A stretch of DNA of 33,282 nt from Proteus columbae (GCF_002777965.1 NZ_NGVR01000011.1:1-33282), one strand, 5' to 3'; counted from the first letter of the stretch, positions 8,617-18,331 are shown. Notes: generated from the letters alone by a model not told the origin. Numbers and translations: made by a program.

Positions 8617-9645
8617 TCACGGATGTGCAATAAATCCGATTGCGTCATAAACCTTGTCTAAGGTTGCTTGAGCACGAGCTTTGGCTTTATCTGCGCCTTC
8701 TTTCATGATTTTATTAAGTAGCACTTCATCATTACGGAAAGTATTAAAGCGTTCTTGAATATTGGTTAGCATTTCAGAAACGGCATCAGCAACAGCACCT
8801 TTTAGATGACCGTACATTTTGCCTTCAAATTCAGCTTCTAATTCAGGAATAGTTTTACCGGTTACACCAGCTAAAATATCCAGTAAGTTAGATACACCTG
8901 CTTTGTTTTCAAGATCGTAAATAACACGAGGTGGCTCTTCTGAGTCTGTCATTGCACGTTTGATCTTTTTCGCTGCTGCTTTTGGATCTTCAAGTAATGC
9001 GATAACGTTATTACGGTTATCATCAGACTTAGACATTTTTTTAGTTGGATCTTGTAATGCCATCACACGAGCACCGCCTTTTGGAATAAAAGGATCTGGT
9101 ACGGTGAATATATCGCCATAAATAGCGTTAAAGCGCTGAGCAATATCACGGCTTAATTCAAGATGTTGTTTTTGGTCGATACCAACAGGAACTTGGTTTG
9201 TTTGATAAATCAGAATATCCGCTGCCATTAACACAGGATAATCGAATAACCCTGCATTGATATTTTCAGCGTGGCGGGCTGATTTATCTTTAAATTGAGT
9301 CATTCGGCTCAATTCACCAAAATAGGTATAGCAGTTAAGTGCCCAGCTTAATTGTGCATGTTGTGGAACATGTGACTGAACAAAAATAGTGCTTTTTTCT
9401 GGATCAATACCGCAAGCAAGATAAAGAGCCAGCGTATCTAAGGTTCTTTTTCTAAGTTCTTTTGGATCTTGACGAACTGTAATGGCGTGTTGGTCAACGA
9501 TACAGTAAATGCAATCATAGTCATCTTGCATTTGTACCCATTGACGTAATGCACCCATGTAGTTACCAATAGTGAGTTCACCAGAAGGCTGTGCACCACT
9601 GAATACAATTGGCTTTTGTGCCGTTTTTTCTACTGAAGTCGTCAT
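8617..9645 (-). CDS. trpS: Tryptophan--tRNA ligase
   Basis: TrpS charges tRNA-Trp with tryptophan in the cytoplasm. The 342 residues form a class I synthetase. The HIGH-like motif is TIGNYMG (25-31) after SGAQPSG, and the KMSKS loop is at 203-207. E. coli TrpS has 334 residues; this protein is about eight longer at the N-terminus ([20 protein letters not shown]). It is the last gene of the aroK-trpS cluster, 21 bases after gph, and ends just before the bulged hairpin at 8561-8592. Confidence 0.98.
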   Translation of the reverse strand: MTTSVEKTAQKPIVFSGAQPSGELTIGNYMGALRQWVQMQDDYDCIYCIVDQHAITVRQDPKELRKRTLDTLALYLACGIDPEKSTIFVQSHVPQHAQLSWALNCYTYFGELSRMTQFKDKSARHAENINAGLFDYPVLMAADILIYQTNQVPVGIDQKQHLELSRDIAQRFNAIYGDIFTVPDPFIPKGGARVMALQDPTKKMSKSDDNRNNVIALLEDPKAAAKKIKRAMTDSEEPPRVIYDLENKAGVSNLLDILAGVTGKTIPELEAEFEGKMYGHLKGAVADAVSEMLTNIQERFNTFRNDEVLLNKIMKEGADKAKARAQATLDKVYDAIGFIAHP

Positions 9646-9666
9646 CTTAATTCTGTTCCACAGTTG

Positions 9667-10356
9667 TCATTGCGTGATGTCGAGGATTGATAGCAGGTCA
9701 GCAAAATTATCGAGAGTATAATCAGGTTTGCTGTCTGCGATAGAGACGCCATAGTTATAGCCATAGGTTAAACCTACGCAAGGGCATTGTGCCTCTTGTG
9801 CTGCAATAATATCGTTGCGAGAGTCCCCAACAAAAAGGAGTTCTTCCTTTTTAACACCAAATGTACCCATTGTTAAATATAATGGTGCTGGATGTGGTTT
9901 TTTTTCTTTGACATCATCTCCCCCTAGCACTAAGGAAAAATATTTATCAATTTCCAGTTGCTGTAATAGCGGCGCAATAAAGGGTGAAGGCTTATTGGTG
10001 ACGATACCTAATGGAATGTTATGTGAAGCTAATACTTCAAGCGTTTCTTTGACGTGTGGGAATAAATCACTGCCTGTTTTGACTGAAGTTGCATAATGTT
10101 CATCAAAAAGGTCACGCATCTCTTTTAATAAGGTTTCTGTGACATCTTCTACGCCAGCGTTATGCAAAGCGCGCGTAAGTAGCATATCAACGCCATTACC
10201 CACCCAAATTGTGACATTATGTTTACCAGCAGGTGCAAAACCTTTTGATGTTAATGCGTAATCTGTTGCTTCTGTTAGTCCAACAGCGCTGTCAGTGAGT
10301 GTGCCATCAAGATCAAAGGCGATAGCACGAATGCCTTTGAGTTTTTTGTCTGTCAT
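9667..10356 (-). CDS. gph: Phosphoglycolate phosphatase
   Basis: Gph is a HAD-superfamily phosphatase that removes phosphate from 2-phosphoglycolate, a by-product of DNA repair. The 229-residue protein has the nucleophile motif DLDGT (15-19), the motif II/III region with TNKPSPF, and the acidic motif FVGDSRNDI. E. coli Gph is longer (252), mostly at the ends. Its ATG shares one base with the rpe stop (TAATG), so it is translationally coupled to rpe. Confidence 0.95.
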   Translation of the reverse strand: MTDKKLKGIRAIAFDLDGTLTDSAVGLTEATDYALTSKGFAPAGKHNVTIWVGNGVDMLLTRALHNAGVEDVTETLLKEMRDLFDEHYATSVKTGSDLFPHVKETLEVLASHNIPLGIVTNKPSPFIAPLLQQLEIDKYFSLVLGGDDVKEKKPHPAPLYLTMGTFGVKKEELLFVGDSRNDIIAAQEAQCPCVGLTYGYNYGVSIADSKPDYTLDNFADLLSILDITQ

Positions 10357-11027
10357 TACGATACCTTTTTTAATTCACGGCGCATATTGTCAATAACATG
10401 CTTATAATCTGGTTGGTTGAAAATAGCTGAGCCAGCAACGAACATATCTGCACCTGCTTGGGCAATTTCAGCGATATTATCGACTTTAACACCACCATCA
10501 ATTTCTAAACGAATGTCATAACCACCATCATCAATCATTTTACGAACTTGGCGTAATTTATCGAGGGTGTTAGGAATAAATGATTGACCACCAAAGCCTG
10601 GGTTAACAGACATCAGCAGAATAAGATCCAATTTATCCATTACATAATCGAGATAATTTAATGGGGTTGCTGGATTAAGCACTAAGCCTGCTTTACAACC
10701 ACAATCTTTTATTAGTTGAATTGTACGGTCAACGTGGTCACTGGCTTCAGCGTGAAATGAGATATAAGTTGCACCCGCATTTGCAAAATCAGGAATGATA
10801 CGGTCAACGGGTTTAACCATTAGATGAACATCAATGGGCGCTGTAATACCGTAGTTGCGCAGAGCCTTACAAATTGGCGCACCAAATGTCAGATTAGGAA
10901 CATAGTGGTTATCCATAACATCAAAGTGGACAACATCTGCGCCAGCTGCAAGTACTTTTTCAGTATCTTCACCAAGGCGAGCAAAATCAGCGGATAAAAT
11001 AGAAGGGGCAATCAGAAAGTCTTTCAT
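10356..11027 (-). CDS. rpe: Ribulose-phosphate 3-epimerase
   Basis: Rpe interconverts ribulose 5-phosphate and xylulose 5-phosphate in the pentose phosphate pathway. The 223-residue TIM barrel starts with [17 protein letters not shown]. The metal-site motifs are [12 protein letters not shown] (34-45), [18 protein letters not shown] and EIDGGV. A TCTGGAGAATG context gives the ribosome binding site GGAGA. It lies between dam and gph as in E. coli, and a stem-loop fills the short dam-rpe gap. Confidence 0.97.
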   Translation of the reverse strand: MKDFLIAPSILSADFARLGEDTEKVLAAGADVVHFDVMDNHYVPNLTFGAPICKALRNYGITAPIDVHLMVKPVDRIIPDFANAGATYISFHAEASDHVDRTIQLIKDCGCKAGLVLNPATPLNYLDYVMDKLDLILLMSVNPGFGGQSFIPNTLDKLRQVRKMIDDGGYDIRLEIDGGVKVDNIAEIAQAGADMFVAGSAIFNQPDYKHVIDNMRRELKKVS

Positions 11028-11041
11028 CGCATTCTCCAGAC

Positions 11042-11066
11042 AACACCCCCATTGTCGGGAGGTGTT
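11042..11066 (-). repeat. Stem-loop in the dam-rpe gap
   Basis: On the transcript strand AACACC-T-CCC pairs with GGG-GGTGTT around a 6-base loop, with one bulged base. No T-run follows, and the rpe ribosome binding site lies only a few bases downstream. It is more likely an mRNA processing or stability element than a terminator. Confidence 0.5.
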
Positions 11067-11071
11067 AACGA

Positions 11072-11887
11072 TTATTTATATAAGGCAAGTAATTCGTTCA
11101 CTTTGCTACGACCAAGTGTGTTACTACTGATTGTTCTTCTGACTTTCACACTGTGTAGCTCTTTTGCGTCTACATACCACTCTTTTGTTAACGCAGTCTC
11201 ATGATTTGATATTAACACGGGTATCTGTCTCTCGTAAGCCAGCATTGAGGCAAGTTGAGCCAGATGTTCCTGCTCTTGAAAACTAAAGCTATTTGTATGG
11301 TATGACGTGAAATTTGCAGTCGGTGATAATGGTGCATAAGGCGGATCGCAATAAACGACGGCACCTTTTTTTGCATTTGTCATAGTTGATGAATAGCTTT
11401 GGCAAACAAATTCGGCTTTTTGTGCTTTTTCAGAAAACCAAATTAGCTCTGCTTCAGGAAAATAAGGTTTTTTATAACGACCAAAAGGGACATTGTATTC
11501 ACCTTTTGAATTATAACGACACAGCCCATTGTAGCAATGACGGTTAAGATAGAGAAATAACACACTACGCTGATAAGCGTCCGTTGAACGATTAAATTCT
11601 TGTCGTAGTTGGTAAAACTCTTCTGCGATATTCATTTGAGGGGTAAATAATAAGCGAGCATCCTTCATAAATTTTTCAGGATGTAGCTTTACCGTATTAT
11701 AGAGATGAATTAGATCACTATTTATATCGGCAAGAATATATGAATCGTATTCTGTATTCAAAAAAACAGAACCGGCACCCATAAAAGGTTCAATTAAACA
11801 ATTACCCTCAGGCAGATGACGTTTAATGTCATCTACCAAAGGATATTTACCACCAGCCCATTTTAGGAATGCGCGTTTTTTTTTCAT
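11072..11887 (-). CDS. dam: DNA adenine methylase (GATC)
   Basis: Dam methylates adenine in GATC, guiding mismatch repair, replication timing and gene regulation. The 271-residue protein has [10 protein letters not shown] (7-16) and the S-adenosylmethionine motif FMGAGS (35-40). The catalytic DPPY is at 181-184. I chose the ATG at 11887 because the protein then begins [10 protein letters not shown], like E. coli Dam; a start six codons upstream is possible. It lies directly downstream of damX in the conserved cluster. The residues YNGLCRYN and FGRYKKPYF match the E. coli enzyme. Confidence 0.97.
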   Translation of the reverse strand: MKKKRAFLKWAGGKYPLVDDIKRHLPEGNCLIEPFMGAGSVFLNTEYDSYILADINSDLIHLYNTVKLHPEKFMKDARLLFTPQMNIAEEFYQLRQEFNRSTDAYQRSVLFLYLNRHCYNGLCRYNSKGEYNVPFGRYKKPYFPEAELIWFSEKAQKAEFVCQSYSSTMTNAKKGAVVYCDPPYAPLSPTANFTSYHTNSFSFQEQEHLAQLASMLAYERQIPVLISNHETALTKEWYVDAKELHSVKVRRTISSNTLGRSKVNELLALYK

Positions 11888-11969
11888 GCCGTCCAAATTT
11901 CTCAATCGTTTCAGAGTCGCCGATTGTACTCTGTTTCAGACAGCATATCAGCGGTGAACTTCGTCTTAA

Positions 11970-12908
11970 TTATTTTTTTAGATCCTGATGAACATGTTTC
12001 ATCGGTCTAACCCAAGGTTGTTTTGCTTGTACTGGCGCTGGTAAAGAAGAAACAGCCTGTTTGGCTTCGCTTATATTACGATAATTTCCATAGATGAGTA
12101 CATACCATGGATTACCATTACGCTGTGTTTTGTAAATAGCGTAGTTTCCATTGAGGTTCTTTTTAGCGAAAGCCTCTAAGGTATCTTGGCGACTTGCACC
12201 ACTTAATTGCAACGTATAGTTAGTGGCAGGGATAGTGCTTAAGTTACCTGCTGATAATGAGCCTGAAACAACAGGTTTAGTCGTTGCAGGTTTTGGTTGC
12301 GTTGTTGCTGGTGGTGTGACCGGTTTTGTCGGCGGTGTTTTTACTTCTGCCGGTTTTTGTACGGGTTGTACAGGTTTGGTGACCGGTGGCTGTGTAACAG
12401 GCTGTGCAGGATTTGGTTGTTGAGCATTTAATTGCTGATTAGTCGCTTGATTAATGCCTGCTTGTTGTTGATTTAAAGAATCAACGATATCTCCTGGGAT
12501 CTCAACACGTTGACCTTGCGAATCAATCATTGGAGGTAAATTTTGTGAAGGTGGTGTTGCTGGCTGTATATCTTGCCCAGAAATAGCTTGAGGTGTTGAT
12601 GGCTGACCATTTTCTGAAGGCGTAACGGATGACGGTTGTTGAGACAGGTCGATATTTCTTTCTGTATTGGTCGAAGGCGTAGGCTCAGTTGTTTCTGGTG
12701 ATTTTAATGCTGAACTTATTGCGATGATTAGCAGAATAAGGACTAAAACACCTACACCAATCATCATCTGTTGACGGGATACAGAGAATCGTGCGTTTTT
12801 TAATGGATTGCTACGAGGTCGGTTGGTTCGACGTTCAGGTCTATCCGATGTATCAGGTGTGAGTGAATTATTACCCTTGGTTTCATTATCAGGTTTGAAC
12901 TCGTCCAT
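11970..12908 (-). CDS. damX: Cell division protein DamX (SPOR domain)
   Basis: DamX is a single-pass inner-membrane protein that goes to the division septum by binding denuded peptidoglycan. The 312 residues have a charged cytoplasmic part (1-45), one membrane span (about 47-68), a long Pro/Gln/Thr-rich periplasmic linker (about 70-228) and a C-terminal SPOR domain (about 230-305, YTLQLSGASRQD through WVRPMKHVH). E. coli DamX has about 428 residues, so the linker and cytoplasmic part are shorter here. It lies between aroB and dam as expected. Confidence 0.93.
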   Translation of the reverse strand: MDEFKPDNETKGNNSLTPDTSDRPERRTNRPRSNPLKNARFSVSRQQMMIGVGVLVLILLIIAISSALKSPETTEPTPSTNTERNIDLSQQPSSVTPSENGQPSTPQAISGQDIQPATPPSQNLPPMIDSQGQRVEIPGDIVDSLNQQQAGINQATNQQLNAQQPNPAQPVTQPPVTKPVQPVQKPAEVKTPPTKPVTPPATTQPKPATTKPVVSGSLSAGNLSTIPATNYTLQLSGASRQDTLEAFAKKNLNGNYAIYKTQRNGNPWYVLIYGNYRNISEAKQAVSSLPAPVQAKQPWVRPMKHVHQDLKK

Positions 12909-13020
12909 TATGCCCTCCGTCAGAGCGTCAAAAAGCGAAAAATATTCTATTCAGCCTTAGCCATTACCTCATAGTATAAGGATGAAACGCTTTTTCTGAA
13001 ACGTTGCATTTGACAATATT

Positions 13021-13053
13021 AACCAGAATTTTCCTTAAATGAATATTCTGGTT
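13021..13053 (-). repeat. Stem-loop between aroB and damX
   Basis: AACCAGAAT (13021-13029) and ATTCTGGTT (13045-13053) form a perfect 9-bp stem with a 15-base loop. On the transcript strand it is not followed by a clear T-run. It could be a weak attenuator or mRNA-end element inside the operon. Confidence 0.5.
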
Positions 13054-13078
13054 TGTTTCTAGTCAGGTAATGGGGAGC

Positions 13079-14173
13079 TTAATTTGCATTAATGCAAGAT
13101 GTTATCGCTTTGCGGACTTGTTCGCGAGTAATATCGGCACGCAATTCGGATTGACCGATACCTTTTGGTAAAACAAGGTGTAATTTGCCACCAGATACTT
13201 TTTTATCTCTCATCATATGAGGTAAATAGTCATCAGGTGTCATTTCAATAGGGCCATTGACGGGGAGATTGGCTTTCTCAAGCAATTGAATAACACGTTG
13301 AGTCTCTTCTTCAGTGAATTGACCAAGTGCTTGGGATGTTCTTGCCGCCATTACCATACCTGCAGCAACGGCTTCACCATGCAACCACACACCATATCCC
13401 ATATGAGCTTCAATGGCGTGTCCATAGGTATGACCAAGGTTGAGTAGTGCGCGCAAGCCACTCGTTTCTTTTTCATCAGCAGCAACGACGTCAGCTTTTA
13501 GCTCACAGCAACGACGGATACAAAATGCCATAGCTTTAGGATCAAGAGCTAAGAGTTTATCAATATTATTTTCAAGCCAGATAAAAAAGTCTTTATCTAA
13601 AATGATGCCATATTTAATAACTTCAGCTAAACCCGATGAAAGTTCACGAGGTGGTAATGTGGCAAGACAATCGAGATCGATAACAACAGAAGCGGGCTGA
13701 TAAAACGCACCAATCATATTTTTGCCAAGAGGGTGATTAACCGCGGTTTTTCCACCAACAGAAGAATCGACTTGTGACAATAGTGTTGTTGGTACTTGGA
13801 TAAAGCGAACGCCACGTTGATAGCTTGCTGCGGCAAAACCGGTTAGATCACCAATAACACCACCGCCTAATGCGATAAGTGTTGTATCTCGATTGTGATT
13901 TTTTTCTAATAATGCAGTAAAGACATCATTCATGATTTCAAGCGATTTATATTGTTCGCCATCAGGCAAAATTACGCTATCAACCAAAACACCCTGTTTT
14001 TTTAAGGCGTCCGTTACCTTTTCTAAATAGAGTGGAGCAAGTGTCACGTTTGTGACTATCATAACTTGCTGCCCTGATTTTAAAGGTAAAAAGGTATCTT
14101 CTTGATGAAAAAGGCCAGAAGCAATGGTAATGGGGTAGCTTCTTTCACCTAATGTGACAGTGATTTTTTCCAT
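13079..14173 (-). CDS. aroB: 3-Dehydroquinate synthase
   Basis: AroB makes 3-dehydroquinate from DAHP, the second step of the shikimate pathway; it uses NAD and zinc. The 364-residue protein has the NAD-binding [20 protein letters not shown] and [18 protein letters not shown]. Metal ligands lie in [10 protein letters not shown] (Glu), [11 protein letters not shown] (His) and [10 protein letters not shown] (His). It follows aroK by about 50 bases and feeds the same pathway. Confidence 0.98.
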   Translation of the reverse strand: MEKITVTLGERSYPITIASGLFHQEDTFLPLKSGQQVMIVTNVTLAPLYLEKVTDALKKQGVLVDSVILPDGEQYKSLEIMNDVFTALLEKNHNRDTTLIALGGGVIGDLTGFAAASYQRGVRFIQVPTTLLSQVDSSVGGKTAVNHPLGKNMIGAFYQPASVVIDLDCLATLPPRELSSGLAEVIKYGIILDKDFFIWLENNIDKLLALDPKAMAFCIRRCCELKADVVAADEKETSGLRALLNLGHTYGHAIEAHMGYGVWLHGEAVAAGMVMAARTSQALGQFTEEETQRVIQLLEKANLPVNGPIEMTPDDYLPHMMRDKKVSGGKLHLVLPKGIGQSELRADITREQVRKAITSCINAN

Positions 14174-14224
14174 AACAGTGGCCTTCTTATTGTCTTTACT
14201 TAACCTTATAAATAGCTGAATTTA

Positions 14225-14746
14225 TTAGTTTTGTTCTAATAATTCAATTATTTGATTGGCTACAATTTTTGCACTCTGATCATCAGTATGAATAGTGATG
14301 TCAGCAATTTCTTCATAAAGAGGATTACGTTCTTCAGCTAATGTCTCTAAGACATCGCGCACAGGTTCAACACCTTGCAATAAAGGACGTTTTTTATCAC
14401 GTTGGGTACGCGCGAGCTGCTTTTCGATGTTGGTTTCTAAATAAACAACCACACCACGTGCAGATAATCTGTTACGGGTTTCTCGCGATATCACCGAACC
14501 ACCACCTGTTGCGAGTACAATGCCTTGCTTTTCAGTGAGTTCGTTGATTATTTTTTCTTCTCGTTGACGGAAGCCTTCTTCGCCTTCAACATCAAATACC
14601 CAACCTACATCCGCACCTGTACGCCGCTCAATTTCCTGATCGGAATCATAAAACTCCATACTAAGTTGTTGAGCTAACTGACGACCAATAGTGCTTTTGC
14701 CGGCACCCATAGGCCCAACCAGAAAGATATTACGTTTCTCTGCCAT
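14225..14746 (-). CDS. aroK: Shikimate kinase 1
   Basis: AroK phosphorylates shikimate at the 3-position using ATP. The 173 residues equal the E. coli length. The Walker A motif GPMGAGKST is at 10-18, followed by the substrate-binding FYDSDQEIE and ATGGGSV, and the lid RDKKRPLL. I chose the ATG at 14746 because [19 protein letters not shown] is the usual start. The longer frame from 14800 is unlikely, though the Shine-Dalgarno before 14746 is weak. It is the first gene of the aroK-trpS cluster and has a long non-coding leader upstream. Confidence 0.97.
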   Translation of the reverse strand: MAEKRNIFLVGPMGAGKSTIGRQLAQQLSMEFYDSDQEIERRTGADVGWVFDVEGEEGFRQREEKIINELTEKQGIVLATGGGSVISRETRNRLSARGVVVYLETNIEKQLARTQRDKKRPLLQGVEPVRDVLETLAEERNPLYEEIADITIHTDDQSAKIVANQIIELLEQN

Positions 14747-15325
14747 GTTTTTGGTATTACTAAGATATTCGTTAATGATAACCCGCCCCGCCAAATTCAT
14801 TCAGCGACGGGACCTAAACTGAAATTTATGAGTGTTTATCTAATTCACACCTGATAACATTTGTTATCTACTCTCATAATAAGACTGAGTTCTTTCAGTA
14901 GATCGCTATAAAATAACCACATGCCGTCATAAGCGACAACATAGGATAAAAATCCCTTTGCCCACAGTACATAACAAAAACTACTAAAAAAGTAATTATC
15001 TTTGTTGGCAACGCGGAGATTCTAACACAATTTAGCCGGAAAACCGCACCTGATAATATTGTCTTTTTCGTCATCAATCGATCAATATTACATATAAAAG
15101 GCCCTACCTCCAAGAATAGAGGAAGTGCATAAAATGTATCCGTATTTTTATTGTGATGTTTCAGGCTCACTCAAATTAGCTAACCCTTGTAAGCTAAATC
15201 GTCCTCATCGTCAAATCTATAAATACTGATTATAAGAAAAAACAATGAATAACTCTTAGTTTAATCCTAGTAAAAAACCCATAGTGCTTTGTATTTTATA
15301 ATAAAAGTGTTTATCACATAAAAAA
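14747..15325. other. Long non-coding stretch upstream of aroK
   Basis: About 580 bases between hofQ and aroK with no convincing gene. A 91-codon open frame (14895-15170, minus) has no recognisable domain and no good ribosome binding site. A 16-base palindrome, GATAACA-TT-TGTTATC, lies at 14853-14868. The region should hold the promoter or promoters of the aroK-trpS cluster; in E. coli a similar gap does. I could not fix a promoter. Confidence 0.5.
14853..14868. promoter_or_regulatory. 16-base palindrome upstream of aroK
   Basis: GATAACA and TGTTATC form 7-bp perfect arms around TT, about 107 bases before the aroK start. Its symmetry suits a dimeric repressor. No T-run follows on the minus strand. 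Binding protein unknown. Confidence 0.35.
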
Positions 15326-16426
15326 TTAGATTAATTTGGGTGTAATAAAAATAACCAATTCATGGCGACTGTGTTGATCTCTTTTATGACTGAAAAGTAC
15401 ACCTAATAATGGAATAGAGGATAAGAAGGGGATCTTTGCCGTGTGTTCTTGCTGCTTTTGCTGAAATATCCCCCCTAACATAATGGTTTCTCCATCGCGA
15501 ATCGTCACTTCTGTGCTGATCTCTTGTTTATCAATAGACAGATGTTCACTTCCGCCTTGAACAAGTGCAATGCCCGGTGTGTTTTGACTAATTTTAAGTA
15601 TTAACCTTATCTTTTTATTTCTTTGAATAATGGGTGTTACTTCCATACCTAAGACGGCTTCTTTAAATTGAACTCGTGTAATTTCATTATCTCGACTGAC
15701 ATAGGGGATCTCCGTTCCTTGTTTGATGGATGCTGTTTTTTCATGAGCGGTTGTTAGCCGTGGACTTGCAATGATAGATAACTGTTTTTCTTGTTCTAAC
15801 GCACTTAATTCAAGCTCTAATAGGCGTCCATTAATTCTGGCAATATTAAATGCAATATAGTGAAGGGGATTTTTGGTGTTTTGATGGAGTGATAATGCAG
15901 AAAGTGAAGGGGTTGATAATGACGAATTAAGTGGGGAGGTTGTTGAAATAGCATTAGGTATTGTAGATGCTGCTTCGGTTTGTGTTTTTAATGCTTGTAA
16001 TCCCCATTGAGTGCCTAATTCATTTAAGGCATCCTGACTACTACTCACAATATGTGCTGTGATATGAACTTGTTGTTGTGGGGTATCTCGTAATTTTAAC
16101 CAATCTTCAATTTCAGACAGTGTTTTACTATTATCAACTATTGAAAGACTATTCGCTTCTCTATCAATAATAACTCGCCCCTGCTGGCTAAGTAATGGAA
16201 TAGTGTGATTACTTAGTTGTTCGCCTAGCCTCTCAGCATCAGCATAATTTAAAGGATAAAGTTGATGATGTAATTCTTCAGGTTGTTCCGTAGTTGATGT
16301 TCGCTCTTCAATAAAGGTGGATGAGATCTTTTCGTCATCGATATTCTCAGGAAAGAAGGGATCTCGGGTGTAAGCCCAAATGGTGGTTGTCATACATAAT
16401 ATGATGATTAAAATTCCTATCTTCAT
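15326..16426 (-). CDS. hofQ: DNA-uptake secretin HofQ with HofP-like N-terminus
   Basis: HofQ is an outer-membrane secretin of the GspD/PilQ type; in E. coli it is needed to use external DNA as a nutrient. The 366 residues begin with a signal peptide (about 1-18). Next comes TRDPFFP (20-26), a motif typical of HofP/PilP, and a low-complexity Thr/Glu linker (36-52). From about residue 56 (LYPLNYADAERLGEQL) it follows E. coli HofQ: the N1-type domain, then the secretin core with FNIARINGRLLELELSALEQ, IIASPRLT, VLGMEVTP, DGETIMLGGIF and a C-terminal ELVIFITPKLI. E. coli HofQ (412 residues) has about 90 extra N-terminal residues including an STN-type domain; that part is missing here. The ATG overlaps the hofO stop (ATGA). 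No separate hofP is present. Confidence 0.9.
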   Translation of the reverse strand: MKIGILIIILCMTTTIWAYTRDPFFPENIDDEKISSTFIEERTSTTEQPEELHHQLYPLNYADAERLGEQLSNHTIPLLSQQGRVIIDREANSLSIVDNSKTLSEIEDWLKLRDTPQQQVHITAHIVSSSQDALNELGTQWGLQALKTQTEAASTIPNAISTTSPLNSSLSTPSLSALSLHQNTKNPLHYIAFNIARINGRLLELELSALEQEKQLSIIASPRLTTAHEKTASIKQGTEIPYVSRDNEITRVQFKEAVLGMEVTPIIQRNKKIRLILKISQNTPGIALVQGGSEHLSIDKQEISTEVTIRDGETIMLGGIFQQKQQEHTAKIPFLSSIPLLGVLFSHKRDQHSRHELVIFITPKLI

Positions 16427-16953
16427 GATATATCACCCTGTATTGCACTAGGATAACTCAGTTCAGTAAAGCTCATTCGTACTGAAATTAGATGGGATTC
16501 TATTGGAACAATATTCAGAGAAATAAGCGCTAAACTTGTTTGATTGAGGTATTCCAATAGTGTTAAAAACTGTGGATAAGACAAAGTAAAAGTGAGCTTA
16601 TATAAAGAGTTAGGCGTGTTTTCCCAAGTCTCTGGTATAAAATGATAAGTCATCAGTAAGCGTTGTAATTGCTCACTAACCGGTGGGTTATCGAATGAAA
16701 TGTCATAATCTATTTGTTGTGCAATTAGTGAATTGATAGATGGCATTGTGTCTAACGTGTTCTGATAGTGACTAATACGCTTTAGTCTTTGTGCTATTTC
16801 TAGATGTTGTTGGGCTATCTCTTGCTGGTAGCCTGTGTAGATAAAGAGGTAATAAAATAGAAGGGTAATAAAGGGTATCATTAAGCTCAGTAAATTTAGT
16901 TTCCACTTAGGTAGAAACGCAATAAATAACAACCATTGTGCATTTATTTTCAT
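16423..16953 (-). CDS. hofO: PilO-like protein HofO
   Basis: A 176-residue bitopic protein with a short cytoplasmic start, one membrane span (about residues 19-41), a coiled-coil-like stretch (about 42-75) and a small periplasmic domain. Position and architecture match HofO/PilO, which in type IV pilus machines pairs with PilN to align inner and outer membrane parts. Sequence similarity is low across species, so the call rests mainly on gene order. It overlaps hofN and hofQ by ATGA at each end. E. coli HofO is shorter (146). Confidence 0.75.
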   Translation of the reverse strand: MKINAQWLLFIAFLPKWKLNLLSLMIPFITLLFYYLFIYTGYQQEIAQQHLEIAQRLKRISHYQNTLDTMPSINSLIAQQIDYDISFDNPPVSEQLQRLLMTYHFIPETWENTPNSLYKLTFTLSYPQFLTLLEYLNQTSLALISLNIVPIESHLISVRMSFTELSYPSAIQGDIS

Positions 16954-17519
16954 TGGCTTCCCTCATCTTCTTCATTCCATTGCTCTTGTTCTTCTGATTC
17001 TCCGTTTAAATGTACTTCAGTGTAAGACGGATCAGTTTTGCTTTGTTGTAAATAATTCAACGTTAAAGAGGCTAAAACAGGGTGACTTTTAAGGTTGGTA
17101 ATAAAGGAGAGTGATTGTGTATTGGGGAGAGAGAGATGCAGTGAGCGTTGATTATCTGCCTCATTATAGTGGTTAATCCAACCCGTTGAGGGAAGATGCG
17201 TTTCGATAGCTCGAAAGAAGTGAATGTAATGTAAATAACGCAGCCAGTTTTGATAATAGAGTGAATAGTGTTGATAGCATAAAAGTGTCTGTTTTTTCTG
17301 TTTTTGATATATATCGAGTTGTTTTAGTAATAAATCTTCTTGTTGTTGAGTTTGGCTTTGTTGATCTGTTATGAGTGCTCGTTTCTGTGCCAAATGGTAG
17401 GTGTAATAGCTACAAACAACGAAAGTGATCGTGACCAACGATAGCGTTTGAGAAAGCCATAACAATGCTTTTTGTCTAAATAAGCTGTGGCGCCAAGGCA
17501 GGTAATTTACTTGATACAT
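16950..17519 (-). CDS. hofN: PilN-like protein HofN
   Basis: A 189-residue protein starting MYQVNYLPWR, the N-terminal motif by which PilN-type proteins bind the cytoplasmic PilM. One membrane span follows (about 19-41), then a Gln-rich coiled coil (about 48-75), a periplasmic domain, and an acidic tail (ESEEQEQWNEEDEG). Its start overlaps the hofM stop by 13 bases. E. coli HofN has 179 residues. Confidence 0.82.
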   Translation of the reverse strand: MYQVNYLPWRHSLFRQKALLWLSQTLSLVTITFVVCSYYTYHLAQKRALITDQQSQTQQQEDLLLKQLDIYQKQKKQTLLCYQHYSLYYQNWLRYLHYIHFFRAIETHLPSTGWINHYNEADNQRSLHLSLPNTQSLSFITNLKSHPVLASLTLNYLQQSKTDPSYTEVHLNGESEEQEQWNEEDEGSQ

Positions 17520-18331
17520 AACACCTCTTCAGGGCGTAATGCTAAACCCAATGCAACAAGTGGAATGAGTTCTTTATCTGACGTTGTTTTAAATAAGTCG
17601 AGGGAAAGATTGGGCCAAATAGGCATCAACTGGCTAAAATATTTTTCATTATCACCTGTTAAGTAACACTGTTTTAATGACCAATGGTATTTTTCTATTA
17701 ACTGGTAAATACAAGCTTGTTGCTCTTGTTGGTTTTCATAGGCAAGAGTGCCGTAATGGGGCATATTTTCATCAGATGATACCCAAAGTAGCGTTTTGTT
17801 TTTACAGTACAAAAGTGGATACTGAGGTGAGATGTCAAGGTAAGTTGCTAAATAGCGTAGTGCACACGCAGGGGTATCAATCGCAGTTATTGTTAAGTTT
17901 ATTCGAGAAAATAAGTCAATATACTTATCTAAAATCGTTTTATGGCACAGGTGAATAGCGAGTTTCTCTTTATTTTGCCGATAATCAAAATTAACAGGGA
18001 TTTTCATATTTTGTGTGTAAGATGTGGCTCGTAGTTGCGCTAACCGATAACATGCTGCTGATGTAAGGGAAACTGCATGAGGCAGTGGGATAATTTGATA
18101 GTTTTCATAAATATCCGGTAGAGAAAGCGTAATATTATTAATAGAGGGTAATTTTTTACGCCAATCTATTAGGATTTTTCTTAATTTTGTGTCATTTAAA
18201 TCGTCATTAAGAGGTAAAGGGAATTGCCAAAATGCACTGATTTTCCATTGTTTATTCTGCTGAAATACCAAAACTGCATTGATATGATGAGTGTTAATTT
18301 CAATACCAATCTGGTAATTGTGTGTTTCCAT
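17507..18331 (-). CDS. hofM: PilM-like protein HofM
   Basis: A 274-residue cytoplasmic protein of the PilM fold (actin-like ATPase family). It starts with IGIEINTHHINAVLV, the first phosphate-binding strand pair of that fold, and has LSLPDIYENYQIIPLP and TAIDTPACALRYLA, which match HofM/PilM positions. It opens the hof cluster and diverges from mrcA, as in E. coli. In E. coli HofM-HofQ are needed to take up DNA as food; whether this reduced set works is unknown. Confidence 0.85.
   Translation of the reverse strand: METHNYQIGIEINTHHINAVLVFQQNKQWKISAFWQFPLPLNDDLNDTKLRKILIDWRKKLPSINNITLSLPDIYENYQIIPLPHAVSLTSAACYRLAQLRATSYTQNMKIPVNFDYRQNKEKLAIHLCHKTILDKYIDLFSRINLTITAIDTPACALRYLATYLDISPQYPLLYCKNKTLLWVSSDENMPHYGTLAYENQQEQQACIYQLIEKYHWSLKQCYLTGDNEKYFSQLMPIWPNLSLDLFKTTSDKELIPLVALGLALRPEEVLCIK

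Noticed and set aside
12223..12423. A Gly/Cys/Val-rich frame opposite damX
   Set aside because: It is the antisense of the Pro/Thr/Gln-rich DamX linker; composition is explained by that repeat.
14895..15170. A 91-codon open frame on the minus strand between aroK and hofQ
   Set aside because: No recognisable domain, no good ribosome binding site, and unusual composition with mixed hydrophobic stretches. The gap is a known non-coding leader in relatives.
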